A stretch of 13,718 bases of DNA from Candidatus Neoanaerotignum tabaqchaliae (GCA_904420235.1 CAJFUS010000111.1:1-13718); one strand, 5' to 3'; shown: positions 6,347-13,718, counted from the first letter of the stretch. The notes: a model not told the origin generated them from the sequence alone. Made by a program: numbers and translations.

Positions 6347-6790
6347 ATGAGAGAAGACAAAAAGTTTTATATTGTTGATAAAAGCGTTTTGCCTGAGATT
6401 TTTTTAAAAGTAATGGACGTTAAAAACCTGCTTGAAAGCGGCAGGGAAAAAACTGTTCAAGACGCTGTAAGCAGTGTCGGCATAAGCCGCAGCGCTTTTT
6501 ATAAATATCGCGACGCAATATTTCCGCTTTATGAAAATACGAGGGGAAAAACGGTTACGTTTGGCGTAAATCTTGACGATACAAAAGGTGTGCTCTCAAG
6601 TGTGCTTAACTTAATAGCCGCAGCGGGAGCAAATATACTAACCATAAATCAGAATATACCTATTAATAAAATAGCCAATGTTACAATTACAATAGAAACA
6701 AATGCTATGGACAGCGACATTGGATTTTTGATGAACAGCGTTGAGAATATACAGGGGGTTATTTCTCTTAATATAATAGCAAGGGAGTAA
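6347..6790 (+). CDS. ACT domain-containing protein, PheB/UPF0735 family
   Basis: At 147 residues this has about the usual length for the family. Residues 35-56 (TVQDAVSSVGISRSAFYKYRDA) form a short helix-turn-helix-like segment, and residues 70-145 form an ACT domain with the signature DDTKGVLSSVLNLIAAAGANI at about 77-97. ACT domains bind amino acids and control enzymes or transcription. The B. subtilis homologue PheB lies next to pheA and was named for that link, but its action is poorly defined. Here it heads a threonine-pathway operon, with its stop 9 bases before hom, which points to sensing threonine or a related amino acid. AAGGAG at 6329-6334 precedes the ATG with a rather long 12-base gap. 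I see no catalytic motif. Confidence 0.9.
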   Translation: MREDKKFYIVDKSVLPEIFLKVMDVKNLLESGREKTVQDAVSSVGISRSAFYKYRDAIFPLYENTRGKTVTFGVNLDDTKGVLSSVLNLIAAAGANILTINQNIPINKIANVTITIETNAMDSDIGFLMNSVENIQGVISLNIIARE

Positions 6791-6799
6791 AATGATATT

Positions 6800-8044
6800 A
6801 TGGAGTCTTTAGGAGTAGGCATACTTGGATTCGGAACTGTAGGCTCGGGAGTTTACGAGATTTTTAAAAGCAATAGCCAGATTATAGAGAAAAGAGCCGG
6901 AAAAAGAATAGAGGTTAAAAAAATACTTGATGTACGGGATTTTTCAGGCCATGAGGCAGAAAGCCTTATTACGAATAATTTTGACGATATTTTAAATGAC
7001 CCTTCAATTAATGTAGTTGCTGAAATGATGGGCGGCGTTGAGCCGGCTTTTAGTTACGCCAAAAAAGCGCTTGAGGCGGGCAAAAGCGTTGTTACAAGCA
7101 ATAAAGCCCTTGTGGCTGACAGGGGAGCGGAGCTTATTAAAACGGCCAAGGATAATAATGTTAATTTTATGTTTGAGGCCAGCTGCGGTGGAACAATACC
7201 TATTATAAGACCTCTTAACACATCTCTTACAGCCGACAACATAATTAAAATAGAAGGAATACTTAACGGCACAACAAATTATATACTTACAAAAATGACA
7301 GCTGAGGGCAGGAGTTTTGCGGAAGTGCTTAAAGACGCTCAAAAGCTCGGATATGCCGAGGCCGACCCTACAGCCGACGTGGAAGGCTATGACGCGTGCC
7401 GCAAAATAGCTATACTTTCATCAATAGCCTTTGGCGGAACTGTTGATTATAATGATATATTAACAGAGGGAATAACAAAAATAACCCATGAGGACATAGA
7501 ATATGCCTTTGAAATGGGCTGTGTAATAAAGCTTATAGCTTCTAGCGAGTTTAAGGAGGGCGGAGTATGCGCAAAAGTAACGCCTTGCGTAATAAGCAGA
7601 AATCATCCGCTTTCGTCAGTAAACAACGCCTTTAATGCTATATTTGTAAAGGGAGATATGTCGGGTGAAACAATGTATTATGGAAGCGGAGCCGGAAAAC
7701 TTCCAACAGCAGCGGCTGTTGTAGGTGATATTATAGACGAAGTTAGGAACATGGGGTCCTTTATACCTACATCATGGGATATTGACAAAAAAATAAGCGT
7801 GTTAAGCAGGGATATGGCATCCATAAGGGGCTTTGTGCGTGTTCTTATAAACAACAAAGTGGAAGCCGAAAAGAGCATAGACCATATATTCGGCAAGGTA
7901 GCTTTTATAGACGCCGGATTTGAAAATGAGATAGGCTTTGTTTCCGGAGTTGAGACAGAAAGCACAATGAGCGATAAATTGTCAAGCCTTGGCCAGTGTT
8001 CCGGAGTTGAAAAAATAATTAACATGATTCGGATGGAGGAATAA
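6800..8044 (+). CDS. hom: Homoserine dehydrogenase
   Basis: This enzyme reduces aspartate-4-semialdehyde to homoserine with NAD(P)H, the branch point toward threonine and methionine. The N-terminal Rossmann motif is GFGTVGSG (10-17), followed by EMMGG (75-79) and TSNKALVA (99-106). The catalytic domain has EASCGGTIPI (126-135), GILNGTTNYIL (153-163) and AEADPTADVEGYDACRK (186-202). Asp198 and Lys202 there match the catalytic Asp and Lys pair known from yeast homoserine dehydrogenase. SGAGKLPTA lies at 296-304. Residues 335-414 have the strand and helix order of an ACT domain but lack its usual D-x-x-G-V-L signature, so feedback control may be altered. AAGGGAG (6781-6787) overlaps the end of the preceding gene. 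The 414 residues are slightly fewer than in typical long Hom proteins. Confidence 0.96.
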   Translation: MESLGVGILGFGTVGSGVYEIFKSNSQIIEKRAGKRIEVKKILDVRDFSGHEAESLITNNFDDILNDPSINVVAEMMGGVEPAFSYAKKALEAGKSVVTSNKALVADRGAELIKTAKDNNVNFMFEASCGGTIPIIRPLNTSLTADNIIKIEGILNGTTNYILTKMTAEGRSFAEVLKDAQKLGYAEADPTADVEGYDACRKIAILSSIAFGGTVDYNDILTEGITKITHEDIEYAFEMGCVIKLIASSEFKEGGVCAKVTPCVISRNHPLSSVNNAFNAIFVKGDMSGETMYYGSGAGKLPTAAAVVGDIIDEVRNMGSFIPTSWDIDKKISVLSRDMASIRGFVRVLINNKVEAEKSIDHIFGKVAFIDAGFENEIGFVSGVETESTMSDKLSSLGQCSGVEKIINMIRMEE

Positions 8045-8046
8045 TA

Positions 8047-8952
8047 ATGAAGCATATAATTGTTCCGGCCACATCGGCCAATATGGGTTCGGGCTTTGAC
8101 AGCGTAGGTATAGCCTTTCAAAAATATAACCATTTGTGGTATGTTGAGATAGAGGAAGGCATACAGATACTTATAAACAGAAAACAGGGGCTTAAGGTTC
8201 CTACAGACGAAAATAACCTTATATACAAAACCATGAAGGACTTTTTTGACATGGTTGGAAAGCCTATGCCCGGCGTAAGGCTTATACAGGAGGACTATAT
8301 ACCTCACACAAGGGGCCTTGGAAGCTCGGCAGCCTGCATAGTTGCTGGATTAATAGCGGCTAACGACCTTTCAGGCTGTCATTACAGCACAGACGACCTT
8401 TCACAGATAGCAGCGCAAATAGAAGGACATCCGGATAACTCAAATCCTGCTCTTCTTGGCGGAATGGTTGTTGGCGCCCTTAATCAAACAGAAATGAGGC
8501 ATGTAAAGGTTAATATACCGTCAAATCTTACTTTTGCCGTTATGGTTCCAGATTTTCCCGTTCCAACAGAAAAATCAAGAGATATACTTCCAAGAACCGT
8601 ATTAAGAAAAGACGCCATATTTAACTCATCAAGGGCGGCTCTTTTGGTTGCCTCAATGATTACAGGAAATATAGACAATCTTAAAATGGCTATGGACGAT
8701 AGGCTTCATCAACCATATAGAATGCAGCTTGTTCCAGGAATGGACGGTATATTTAAGGCCGCTGATAAATTTGGCTCTAAAGGTTCATATTTAAGCGGCG
8801 CGGGCCCTACACTTGTTAGTGTTATAACAGATGATATGGCCGATGATTTCAAAAAAAATATGGATAACTACCTTTCTTCAATAAAAGACCATCATTGGGA
8901 GCTGGAGATACTTAAGCCGGACCTTTTAGGAGCGAGAATAGTTGAAGGGTAA
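8047..8952 (+). CDS. thrB: Homoserine kinase (GHMP family)
   Basis: ThrB transfers phosphate from ATP to homoserine, giving O-phosphohomoserine, the substrate of threonine synthase. The 301-residue protein has all three GHMP kinase motifs: PATSANMGSGFDSVG (7-21), the ATP-binding PHTRGLGSSAA (86-96) and the C-terminal SGAGPTLVSV (250-259). EGHPDNSNPALLGG (126-139) is also conserved in this subfamily. The start ATG lies two bases after the hom stop, and its GGAGGA site is inside the hom coding end (8035-8040), so translation is probably coupled. Threonine synthase is not in the window. Confidence 0.96.
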   Translation: MKHIIVPATSANMGSGFDSVGIAFQKYNHLWYVEIEEGIQILINRKQGLKVPTDENNLIYKTMKDFFDMVGKPMPGVRLIQEDYIPHTRGLGSSAACIVAGLIAANDLSGCHYSTDDLSQIAAQIEGHPDNSNPALLGGMVVGALNQTEMRHVKVNIPSNLTFAVMVPDFPVPTEKSRDILPRTVLRKDAIFNSSRAALLVASMITGNIDNLKMAMDDRLHQPYRMQLVPGMDGIFKAADKFGSKGSYLSGAGPTLVSVITDDMADDFKKNMDNYLSSIKDHHWELEILKPDLLGARIVEG

Positions 8953-8975
8953 TTTATATGACAGGAGGAAGTAAC

Positions 8976-10202
8976 TTGTTAGTAGTTCAAAAATTCGGCG
9001 GAAGCTCGGTGGCCAATGCCGAAAGGATTTTTAATGTAGCCGGAAGAATTGCCGAAACATACGACAACGGCAATAGTGTTGTTGTTATACTTTCGGCTCA
9101 AGGCGACACAACTGACGAGCTTATAGAGAAAGCTCACGAAATTAATCCGAACCCGTCAAAAAGGGAGATGGATATGCTGCTTTCAACAGGTGAGCAACAA
9201 TCGGTGGCTCTTATGGCCATGGCTCTTCAAAAAATGGGCTATAATGCCATATCACTTAATGCAGCTCAGGTTGGCATAGCCACAACATCTGTATACTCAA
9301 ATGCCAAAATTAAGTCAATAGCTAAAGAAAGAATACTTAGCGAGTTAGAAAACAAGAAAATAGTTATTGTAACGGGATTTCAGGGCATAAACAAATTTGA
9401 CGATGTAACTACTCTTGGAAGAGGCGGTTCTGATACGTCGGCTGTGGCTATAGCCGCGGCTTTAAGGGCTGACCTTTGCGAGATTTACACCGATGTTGAC
9501 GGGGTTTACACAGCAGACCCAAGGATTGTTAAAAATGCCAGAAAGCTTGATGAAATAGGTTATAGCGAAATGGCGGAGCTGGCTTCTCTTGGAGCTAAAG
9601 TTCTGCACACCCGTTCCGTTGAGGTTGCGCAGAAATATAATGTTGAGCTTGTGGTGCGTTCAAGCCTTACAAGAGATAAGGGGACAGTTGTTAAGGAGGA
9701 TTCTAAAGTGGAAAGAATGCTTATAAGCGGAGTTACATCCGAAAAAGAGCAGGTTATAATAACAATAAGAGGAATAAACAATAAACCTGGAAGAGCTTTT
9801 GAGATATTCTCAATACTTGAAAAGCACAATATATCCGTAGACATAATCGTTCAGTCAAATGGAGCCAACAATATGGCCGATATATCATTTACGGTGGCCG
9901 AGTCTGATAAAGACGAGACAATAAAGATACTTGAGGCTCATCGCGAGGCTATATCAGCTAAAGACATAACTTTTGAGGATAAGGTTGCCAAAGTATCAAT
10001 AGTAGGCGCCGGAATGGCTACCCACCCGGGCGTTGCCAGCCTTATGTTTGAGGCTCTGTATGACGCTGGAGTTAATATAAAAATGATTTCAACATCTGAG
10101 ATAAAAATAAGCGTTGTTGTTGGTGAAAATGATGTTGAGAGCGCCATAGTGGCCATTCACGACAAGTTTAATCTTGCTTCAACGCTTATGAGGAAAAACT
10201 AA
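8976..10202 (+). CDS. lysC: Aspartokinase, alpha (full-length) subunit
   Basis: Aspartokinase phosphorylates L-aspartate, the first step to lysine, threonine and methionine. I prefer TTG 8976 as start: AGGAGGAAG (8963-8971) lies just ahead of it, and it gives the family's normal beginning, LVVQKFGGSSV. The in-frame ATG at 8958 would place this ribosome binding site inside the gene and add six atypical residues; it remains possible because GAAGGG precedes it. From TTG the protein is 408 residues, the same as B. subtilis LysC. The kinase domain spans about 1-235, with KFGGSS (6-11), TLGRGGSDTSAVA (146-158) and TDVDGVYTADPRIV (172-185). Two ACT domains fill about 258-405 and bind feedback inhibitors. 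Operon position with hom and thrB suggests service to the threonine branch. Confidence 0.95.
   Translation: MLVVQKFGGSSVANAERIFNVAGRIAETYDNGNSVVVILSAQGDTTDELIEKAHEINPNPSKREMDMLLSTGEQQSVALMAMALQKMGYNAISLNAAQVGIATTSVYSNAKIKSIAKERILSELENKKIVIVTGFQGINKFDDVTTLGRGGSDTSAVAIAAALRADLCEIYTDVDGVYTADPRIVKNARKLDEIGYSEMAELASLGAKVLHTRSVEVAQKYNVELVVRSSLTRDKGTVVKEDSKVERMLISGVTSEKEQVIITIRGINNKPGRAFEIFSILEKHNISVDIIVQSNGANNMADISFTVAESDKDETIKILEAHREAISAKDITFEDKVAKVSIVGAGMATHPGVASLMFEALYDAGVNIKMISTSEIKISVVVGENDVESAIVAIHDKFNLASTLMRKN
9708..10202 (+). CDS. lysC: Possible aspartokinase beta subunit from an internal in-frame start
   Basis: Inside lysC, AAGGAGG (9693-9699) stands 8 bases before an in-frame GTG (9708), with an ATG three codons later (9717). 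The product would be about 164 residues comprising only the two ACT domains. In B. subtilis, aspartokinase II is made from the same gene as alpha (408 residues) and beta (about 163 residues) chains, the latter from an internal start at about codon 246; here the GTG is codon 245 counted from TTG 8976. Position and site strength agree closely, but real use of this start is inferred. Confidence 0.55.
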   Translation: MERMLISGVTSEKEQVIITIRGINNKPGRAFEIFSILEKHNISVDIIVQSNGANNMADISFTVAESDKDETIKILEAHREAISAKDITFEDKVAKVSIVGAGMATHPGVASLMFEALYDAGVNIKMISTSEIKISVVVGENDVESAIVAIHDKFNLASTLMRKN

Positions 10203-10220
10203 CTTAACAGTTTGATTTTT

Positions 10221-10259
10221 AAACGCCGACGCGCTTTTTAGCGCAAAGGCGTTTTTTTT
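10221..10259 (+). terminator. Rho-independent terminator after lysC
   Basis: AAACGCC (10221-10227) pairs with GGCGTTT (10248-10254), with a nested GCGC/GCGC stem (10231-10234 with 10241-10244). Eight T residues follow at 10252-10259. It closes the ACT-hom-thrB-lysC operon. Confidence 0.9.
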
Positions 10260-10263
10260 GTAT

Positions 10264-10294
10264 GGCATATCCCTGTTTTATATAAATATACTTT
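10264..10294 (+). promoter_or_regulatory. Candidate sigma-E-type sporulation promoter for sipL
   Basis: GGCATATC (10264-10271) resembles the sigma-E -35 element (centred on ATATT). TATACTTT (10287-10294), 15 bases later, shares ATAC and the final T with the -10 consensus CATACAAT. Position and gene function fit mother-cell expression, but the region is AT-rich and the match is imperfect. Confidence 0.35.
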
Positions 10295-10331
10295 TCATAG
10301 AAGCGGTACGCACAGGGAGGGTTAATTAAAA

Positions 10332-11876
10332 ATGGATATAAATAAAAAGCTTCTTAAAACACAATACAGGTCAAACAAAAACACCATGCAGATTCCCGTT
10401 GAGGGTGAGATGATTATATCCGACACACGTCCAGACATAAAAGAGATAATATCCGAGAGGGCGGAACCGTCGGTTACGGCTGGAAATGTTACTGACGGAA
10501 GGGTGAGCTTTAAGGGAGTTTTGTCATCGGGCATAATTTACATATCAAAGGACGAGGAAAACCCCGTTTCCGGAGCCTCGACAATATTTAATTTTGAGGA
10601 CTTTATGAACTTTGAAGGCATTTTAAAGGACGACTGCGTTAAAATATCGGCCTTTACAGAACATTGTGAATTTAGGCGGGTTAACGAGAGAAAAGTGGCT
10701 ATAAGAGCCGTTGTTACAATAGTTATACAAAAATACAGCATGTCAACGGCAGAGTCAATAATACCGCCAGAGGATAAAAACGGCCTTCAATGCCTTACGG
10801 AAAGCAAAATTGTAAGGAATCATGTACTTCAAAACAAAACAGTATTTGATATACATGAAACTTTGTCAGTTCCGGCAGCAAAACCGGCGGCTGACGAGGT
10901 TATATTTGAGACATATAGGGTAAGCGATGTTGACACTAAGGCCATGCATGGGGGATACAGAATAACTGGAGTGCTTAACGCCGAGATTTTATATATAACT
11001 TCTGAGGGCGGCCTTGACAGTGCCAAATTTGATGTCCCGTTTGATTATACTGTAGACAATGACGATGTTACAGAGGATATGAAAGCCTACAGTGATATTG
11101 TGGTTACGGAGTTTAAAACCGGAGTGTTCCAAGACAGCTCTGGAGAAAACAGAATTGTCGATATAGACGCTGTTTTCTCGGCTGTTACGGATATATTTGA
11201 GGATGAGAAGGCCACATATGTAAGCGACGCTTACTGCCTTCAGTATCCTTGTGTTCTTGAGAAAAACAACATAACACTGCCTGTGTTTATAGGTCATAAT
11301 AAGGCGAGGGTAGCCGTTAAGGGAACCGGAAGCCAGACCGCCGGAACAGATATATTGCAGGTTATAAATGTTTCTGGAAATGTTACATCACAAAGCGCAT
11401 ACGCCGGCAACGGATACGCTGCTGCGGAAGGAGTGGCCGAGGTTACCGTGCTTTATGTAGCCGAGGACGACGCTAAGCCAGTCTATTCGTTTAAAGCGTA
11501 CGTTCCTTTTCATCAGGAGATTGAAATGGCCGGTGCCGTTGAAGGCGACAATATAGCTTGTGACATAAGTCTTGACGGAATAACATTTAATATAATGAAC
11601 AGCAGAGAAGTAGAGATTACGGCTAATATTATAATAGAAGCTGACATTGTTCGCCTTGAGGAAAAAAGCGCCGTAAGCGGTATTAAGGACGACAGCAGCT
11701 CTGAAAGCTGCTCGCCGCCGGCAGCGGTTATATATGTTGTTCAAAAGGAAGATACTCTTTGGGATATAGCAAAAAGATACTGCGCTGTAAAAGAGGATAT
11801 TATGTCACTTAATAATATTGAAAGTGAGGACTTAATAAATCAGGGAGAAAAAATACTTATAATGAGGAAGGTATAA
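10332..11876 (+). CDS. sipL: SipL-like SPOCS (DUF3794) and LysM protein, spore coat morphogenesis
   Basis: The 514-residue protein has three SPOCS (DUF3794) repeats, at about 20-135, 165-290 and 320-440. A Ser-rich linker (450-462) and one C-terminal LysM domain at 467-511 follow, with VVQKEDTLWDIAKRY and NQGEKILI at the expected places. This architecture and length match C. difficile SipL, a mother-cell protein whose LysM domain binds SpoIVA and tethers the coat to the forespore; it is taken as a functional counterpart of SpoVID. There is no signal peptide or membrane segment, consistent with a mother-cell cytosol location. AGGGAGGG (10314-10321) precedes the ATG. It stands alone between two terminators. 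Other SPOCS-LysM proteins exist, so orthology rests on architecture. Confidence 0.82.
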   Translation: MDINKKLLKTQYRSNKNTMQIPVEGEMIISDTRPDIKEIISERAEPSVTAGNVTDGRVSFKGVLSSGIIYISKDEENPVSGASTIFNFEDFMNFEGILKDDCVKISAFTEHCEFRRVNERKVAIRAVVTIVIQKYSMSTAESIIPPEDKNGLQCLTESKIVRNHVLQNKTVFDIHETLSVPAAKPAADEVIFETYRVSDVDTKAMHGGYRITGVLNAEILYITSEGGLDSAKFDVPFDYTVDNDDVTEDMKAYSDIVVTEFKTGVFQDSSGENRIVDIDAVFSAVTDIFEDEKATYVSDAYCLQYPCVLEKNNITLPVFIGHNKARVAVKGTGSQTAGTDILQVINVSGNVTSQSAYAGNGYAAAEGVAEVTVLYVAEDDAKPVYSFKAYVPFHQEIEMAGAVEGDNIACDISLDGITFNIMNSREVEITANIIIEADIVRLEEKSAVSGIKDDSSSESCSPPAAVIYVVQKEDTLWDIAKRYCAVKEDIMSLNNIESEDLINQGEKILIMRKV

Positions 11877-11879
11877 AAT

Positions 11880-11907
11880 AAAGGCCCCGTTTGCACGCGG
11901 GGCCTTT
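11880..11907. terminator. Bidirectional terminator between sipL and the CPBP gene
   Basis: AAAGGCCCCG (11880-11889) and CGGGGCCTTT (11898-11907) form a perfect 10-bp stem around an eight-base loop. On the plus strand only TTT ends the stem. On the minus strand the T-rich run continues (TTTATTTTAT). It lies between convergent genes, so it probably serves both. Confidence 0.88.
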
Positions 11908-11924
11908 GGTGACTTTATTTGGCA

Positions 11925-12830
11925 CTAAATAAATATATAATATAAAAATATAACTGCAAATGTAACGAAGGGCCAATTAATAACCTTTTGCTTAGGAAAT
12001 GTCTCAACAAATGTTATTTTTGTGTTTTGTATGTGAAATTTTTGAGGATTTCTGTTAATAACGTCAAAAATATATATTAACGCCGCCAAAGGAATAAGTG
12101 TTAAAAGTGCGAAATACATAAGAGGCATAAAACTTTGAAGGCTTTGGGAAACTGCTTCGGCCGATTGGCTTACTTGAGGCGCTGACCTCATAACCATAGC
12201 GGAAAGAATAGTTTGAGAGCCGTTAATAACAAGGTGCGACAATATTGACGAAAATATTGAGCCTGTGCGAATAACAAAGTAGCAAAATATTGTTCCCATT
12301 AAAAAAGCATAAAAAAACTGCTGACCATTAAGATGCGCCATACCAAACAAAAGTCCCACAAAAAGGCAGGCTTTTGTTTGAGAAACACAGGTATAGTTTG
12401 ATAAAATTATTCCTCTGAAATATAATTCCTCAAGAAAAGCTGGAAGCACCGATGTTATAAAAAGGGCCGCGGTGCTTGGCAGAGAATTCATTTCTTCTAA
12501 ATATGACGCGGCAGCGTTGGGAACAAAAAACGACGATAATGCCGAAACTGTCATAAGTATAGGCTGTATTATTATGGAGATAAGGAATATCAATATTATG
12601 TTGACAGGCGATATATAATTCAAAAAAAACACGTTTTTTGCCGGTTTCTTTGTAACGGTGAAAAAAACTGCCATAGGAATTCCAAACATTATAAGTCTTC
12701 CTGCTATAAGTATAACTATTGTGTTTTGCGGCAGTATTTTTTGTATGGGCGGGAAGTAAAAATTAAAGGCAAACATGCTTATTATAAGCATAAGAGCGAA
12801 AAAATTTCCTGTTAAAGTTGATTTCTGCAT
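11925..12830 (-). CDS. CPBP family (CAAX/Abi) intramembrane glutamic protease
   Basis: This 301-residue multi-pass membrane protein belongs to the Rce1/Abi (PF02517) family. The motifs are EELYFRG at 134-140 (Glu134, Glu135, Arg139), FGMAHLNG at 163-169 with His166, and SHLVINGS at 198-205 with His199 and Asn203. These are the catalytic-site motifs 1-3 of the family. About eight hydrophobic segments are spread along the chain, including 11-28, 37-58, 75-100, 120-133, 151-170 and 237-256. Substrates of bacterial members are mostly unknown; roles in bacteriocin immunity and in processing of membrane-bound regulators are reported for relatives. AGGTGAT precedes the ATG, 30 bases after the flavin-reductase gene ends, so the two form an operon. 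A functional link between them is not evident. Confidence 0.9.
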   Translation of the reverse strand: MQKSTLTGNFFALMLIISMFAFNFYFPPIQKILPQNTIVILIAGRLIMFGIPMAVFFTVTKKPAKNVFFLNYISPVNIILIFLISIIIQPILMTVSALSSFFVPNAAASYLEEMNSLPSTAALFITSVLPAFLEELYFRGIILSNYTCVSQTKACLFVGLLFGMAHLNGQQFFYAFLMGTIFCYFVIRTGSIFSSILSHLVINGSQTILSAMVMRSAPQVSQSAEAVSQSLQSFMPLMYFALLTLIPLAALIYIFDVINRNPQKFHIQNTKITFVETFPKQKVINWPFVTFAVIFLYYIFI

Positions 12831-12860
12831 TTATAATCACCTGTAATAAGTTTAATTTTA

Positions 12861-13508
12861 TCAGTCAAATTTTTTTATGTCAAGTACTGCTATGGCTGAA
12901 AGGTTCGGCTGACCTGTTATAAGATTTTGAGGTGATGGGACAAGCAGCATATATCCTTCCTCGCCGTTGTGGCGTTTATATCCGGACGCGTAACTCTCAT
13001 CAACGGCAACGCGCCTTACACGACCCGTTATCATTGCCGTAATTCCGGCCCCGCTTAAATCGCGGATATCATCAAGTGTGCACTCCATATTCATAAAGCT
13101 TTCTGAAATTAAAGGCGCGTTTATTTTAGCGGCCTTTTCAATAGTAAAACCGCCAATCTCAAATTCATCGGCCTCAAACTGGTTTTTATTTATTGTGTCA
13201 ACAAGTTTATCATAATATTTAATAGAAAGAAAATTTATGCCGAAGCATTTTTCTCTTTTTATATTTGCGAATGTATGGGTATGCTGATAAAGATTGCCCA
13301 TTACGGCAAAAAACGCTGTTTTGTCACCATGAAAGCAGCTCCAAGAGTGAAAGCAGACGTTGGGCATGCCGTTCTCTTTATATGTTGTTATGGCAAAAAG
13401 CGCCTGAGGTATTGATGAGGCTACCTCTAAATGGGAAAATAGGTTGAATTCCTCATCATAAAGGGGCTTGAAATAGGACGGGAATTTTTCGTCTACGCTT
13501 ATTTTCAT
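12861..13508 (-). CDS. Flavin reductase-like FMN-binding split-barrel protein
   Basis: This 215-residue soluble protein has the pattern of the flavin reductase-like domain (PF01613). It opens with PQALFAITTYKENGMPN (34-50), a substrate-contact strand WSCFHGDKTAFFAVMG (56-71), and HTFANIKREKCFGINFLS (77-94), where FMN phosphate contacts lie in relatives. EIGGFTIEKAAKINAPLISES (116-136) follows, as in many anaerobe homologues. Members either reduce flavins with NAD(P)H or simply bind FMN as small electron carriers, so the reaction here is unknown. The ATG at 13508-13506 has an AAGGAG site (13516-13521). It is the first gene of an operon with the CPBP protease. It contains several cysteines but no CxxC or rubredoxin-like iron site. 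Confidence 0.88.
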   Translation of the reverse strand: MKISVDEKFPSYFKPLYDEEFNLFSHLEVASSIPQALFAITTYKENGMPNVCFHSWSCFHGDKTAFFAVMGNLYQHTHTFANIKREKCFGINFLSIKYYDKLVDTINKNQFEADEFEIGGFTIEKAAKINAPLISESFMNMECTLDDIRDLSGAGITAMITGRVRRVAVDESYASGYKRHNGEEGYMLLVPSPQNLITGQPNLSAIAVLDIKKFD

Positions 13509-13538
13509 AATATCACTCCTTTATTTGACTATGGGCTT

Positions 13539-13567
13539 ATTTTATAATGACAGAGGAGTATTTTCAA
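13539..13567 (-). promoter_or_regulatory. Candidate sigma-A promoter of the flavin reductase-CPBP operon
   Basis: On the minus strand TTGAAA (13567-13562) is followed after 17 bases by TAAAAT (13544-13539), about 30 bases before the start codon. Confidence 0.55.
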
Positions 13568-13718
13568 GCAAAAAGACAAACTAATGGCAGAAGGTTTAAA
13601 AATTCTTGAACAGAAATGACTTTATAATGCCGATAATGTCAATTAATACTGAAATTAAATATAAAAATTTGTTTATAAAGCTATGCTGTTATTATTTTAA
13701 AGTATAGAGTTAATTGTA
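13568..13718. other. AT-rich noncoding end of the window
   Basis: I see no gene here. An 11-codon ATG frame at about 13583-13618 has no ribosome binding site. A TTGTTT near 13670 might be part of a promoter for a gene beyond the right edge, but no good -10 element is spaced correctly. Confidence 0.5.

Noticed and set aside
7678..8307. 209-codon open frame on the minus strand across the hom-thrB junction
   Set aside because: It lies opposite two clear enzyme genes, shows no family resemblance and has low-complexity aromatic content typical of antisense frames.
8958..8975. ATG 8958 as the lysC start
   Set aside because: It would put the strong AGGAGGAAG inside the coding region. TTG 8976 gives the normal family N-terminus and the 408-residue length. 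Not fully excluded.
10303..10321. Resemblance to a c-di-GMP riboswitch segment (ACGCACAGGG) before sipL
   Set aside because: Only this short segment matches. The remaining conserved parts and the needed length are absent, and it overlaps the ribosome binding site.
1..13718. Mobile element, prophage, CRISPR, tRNA or rRNA
   Set aside because: No transposase or integrase motif, no regularly spaced repeats, and no cloverleaf or rRNA-like sequence seen on either strand.

Overview
The window reads as chromosome of a low-GC, anaerobic, spore-forming Clostridia bacterium, most likely Lachnospiraceae or a close relative. The evidence is strong AGGAGG-type ribosome binding sites, frequent AUA and CUU codons, two genes probably started by UUG, a lipoprotein-anchored TRAP transporter, a B. 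subtilis-like aspartokinase, and a SPOCS-LysM spore coat morphogenesis protein of the SipL type. I see no transposase, integrase, CRISPR array, tRNA or rRNA.

Layout. Positions 1-1917 hold two minus-strand genes: a 521-residue protein whose C-terminus resembles the pRiA4b ORF-3 family, followed by the N-terminal part of a CobD/HisC-like PLP enzyme that runs off the left edge. A divergent intergenic region of about 580 bases follows. It contains a good promoter and a leader of roughly 275 nt with a long imperfect hairpin. Then comes a complete TRAP transporter, dctP-dctQ-dctM (2499-5711). A terminator-like hairpin and a possible second promoter lie between dctP and dctQ, and a strong terminator follows dctM.

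Positions 5810-6232 hold a monocistronic Spx/ArsC-like gene. Positions 6270-10259 hold a threonine/aspartate-pathway operon: a PheB-type ACT-domain protein, homoserine dehydrogenase, homoserine kinase and aspartokinase, closed by a terminator. The aspartokinase gene carries an internal Shine-Dalgarno and GTG exactly where B. subtilis lysC starts its separate beta subunit. The sipL-like sporulation gene (10332-11876) comes next, with a possible sigma-E-type promoter and a bidirectional terminator. On the opposite strand, 13508-11925 encodes a flavin-reductase-like protein and a CPBP-family intramembrane protease as one likely operon.

How the genes work together. LysC makes aspartyl phosphate and Hom makes homoserine, which ThrB phosphorylates toward threonine. 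The aspartate-semialdehyde dehydrogenase and threonine synthase needed to complete the route are not in the window. The ACT-domain protein is a plausible amino-acid sensor for this set. The TRAP genes form one importer for an unidentified organic acid. Most of the window is ordinary housekeeping and accessory sequence. The points most worth a second look are the TRAP leader (hairpin plus a possible short leader ORF), the intra-operon hairpin, the internal lysC start, and the unusual pRiA4b-like protein.
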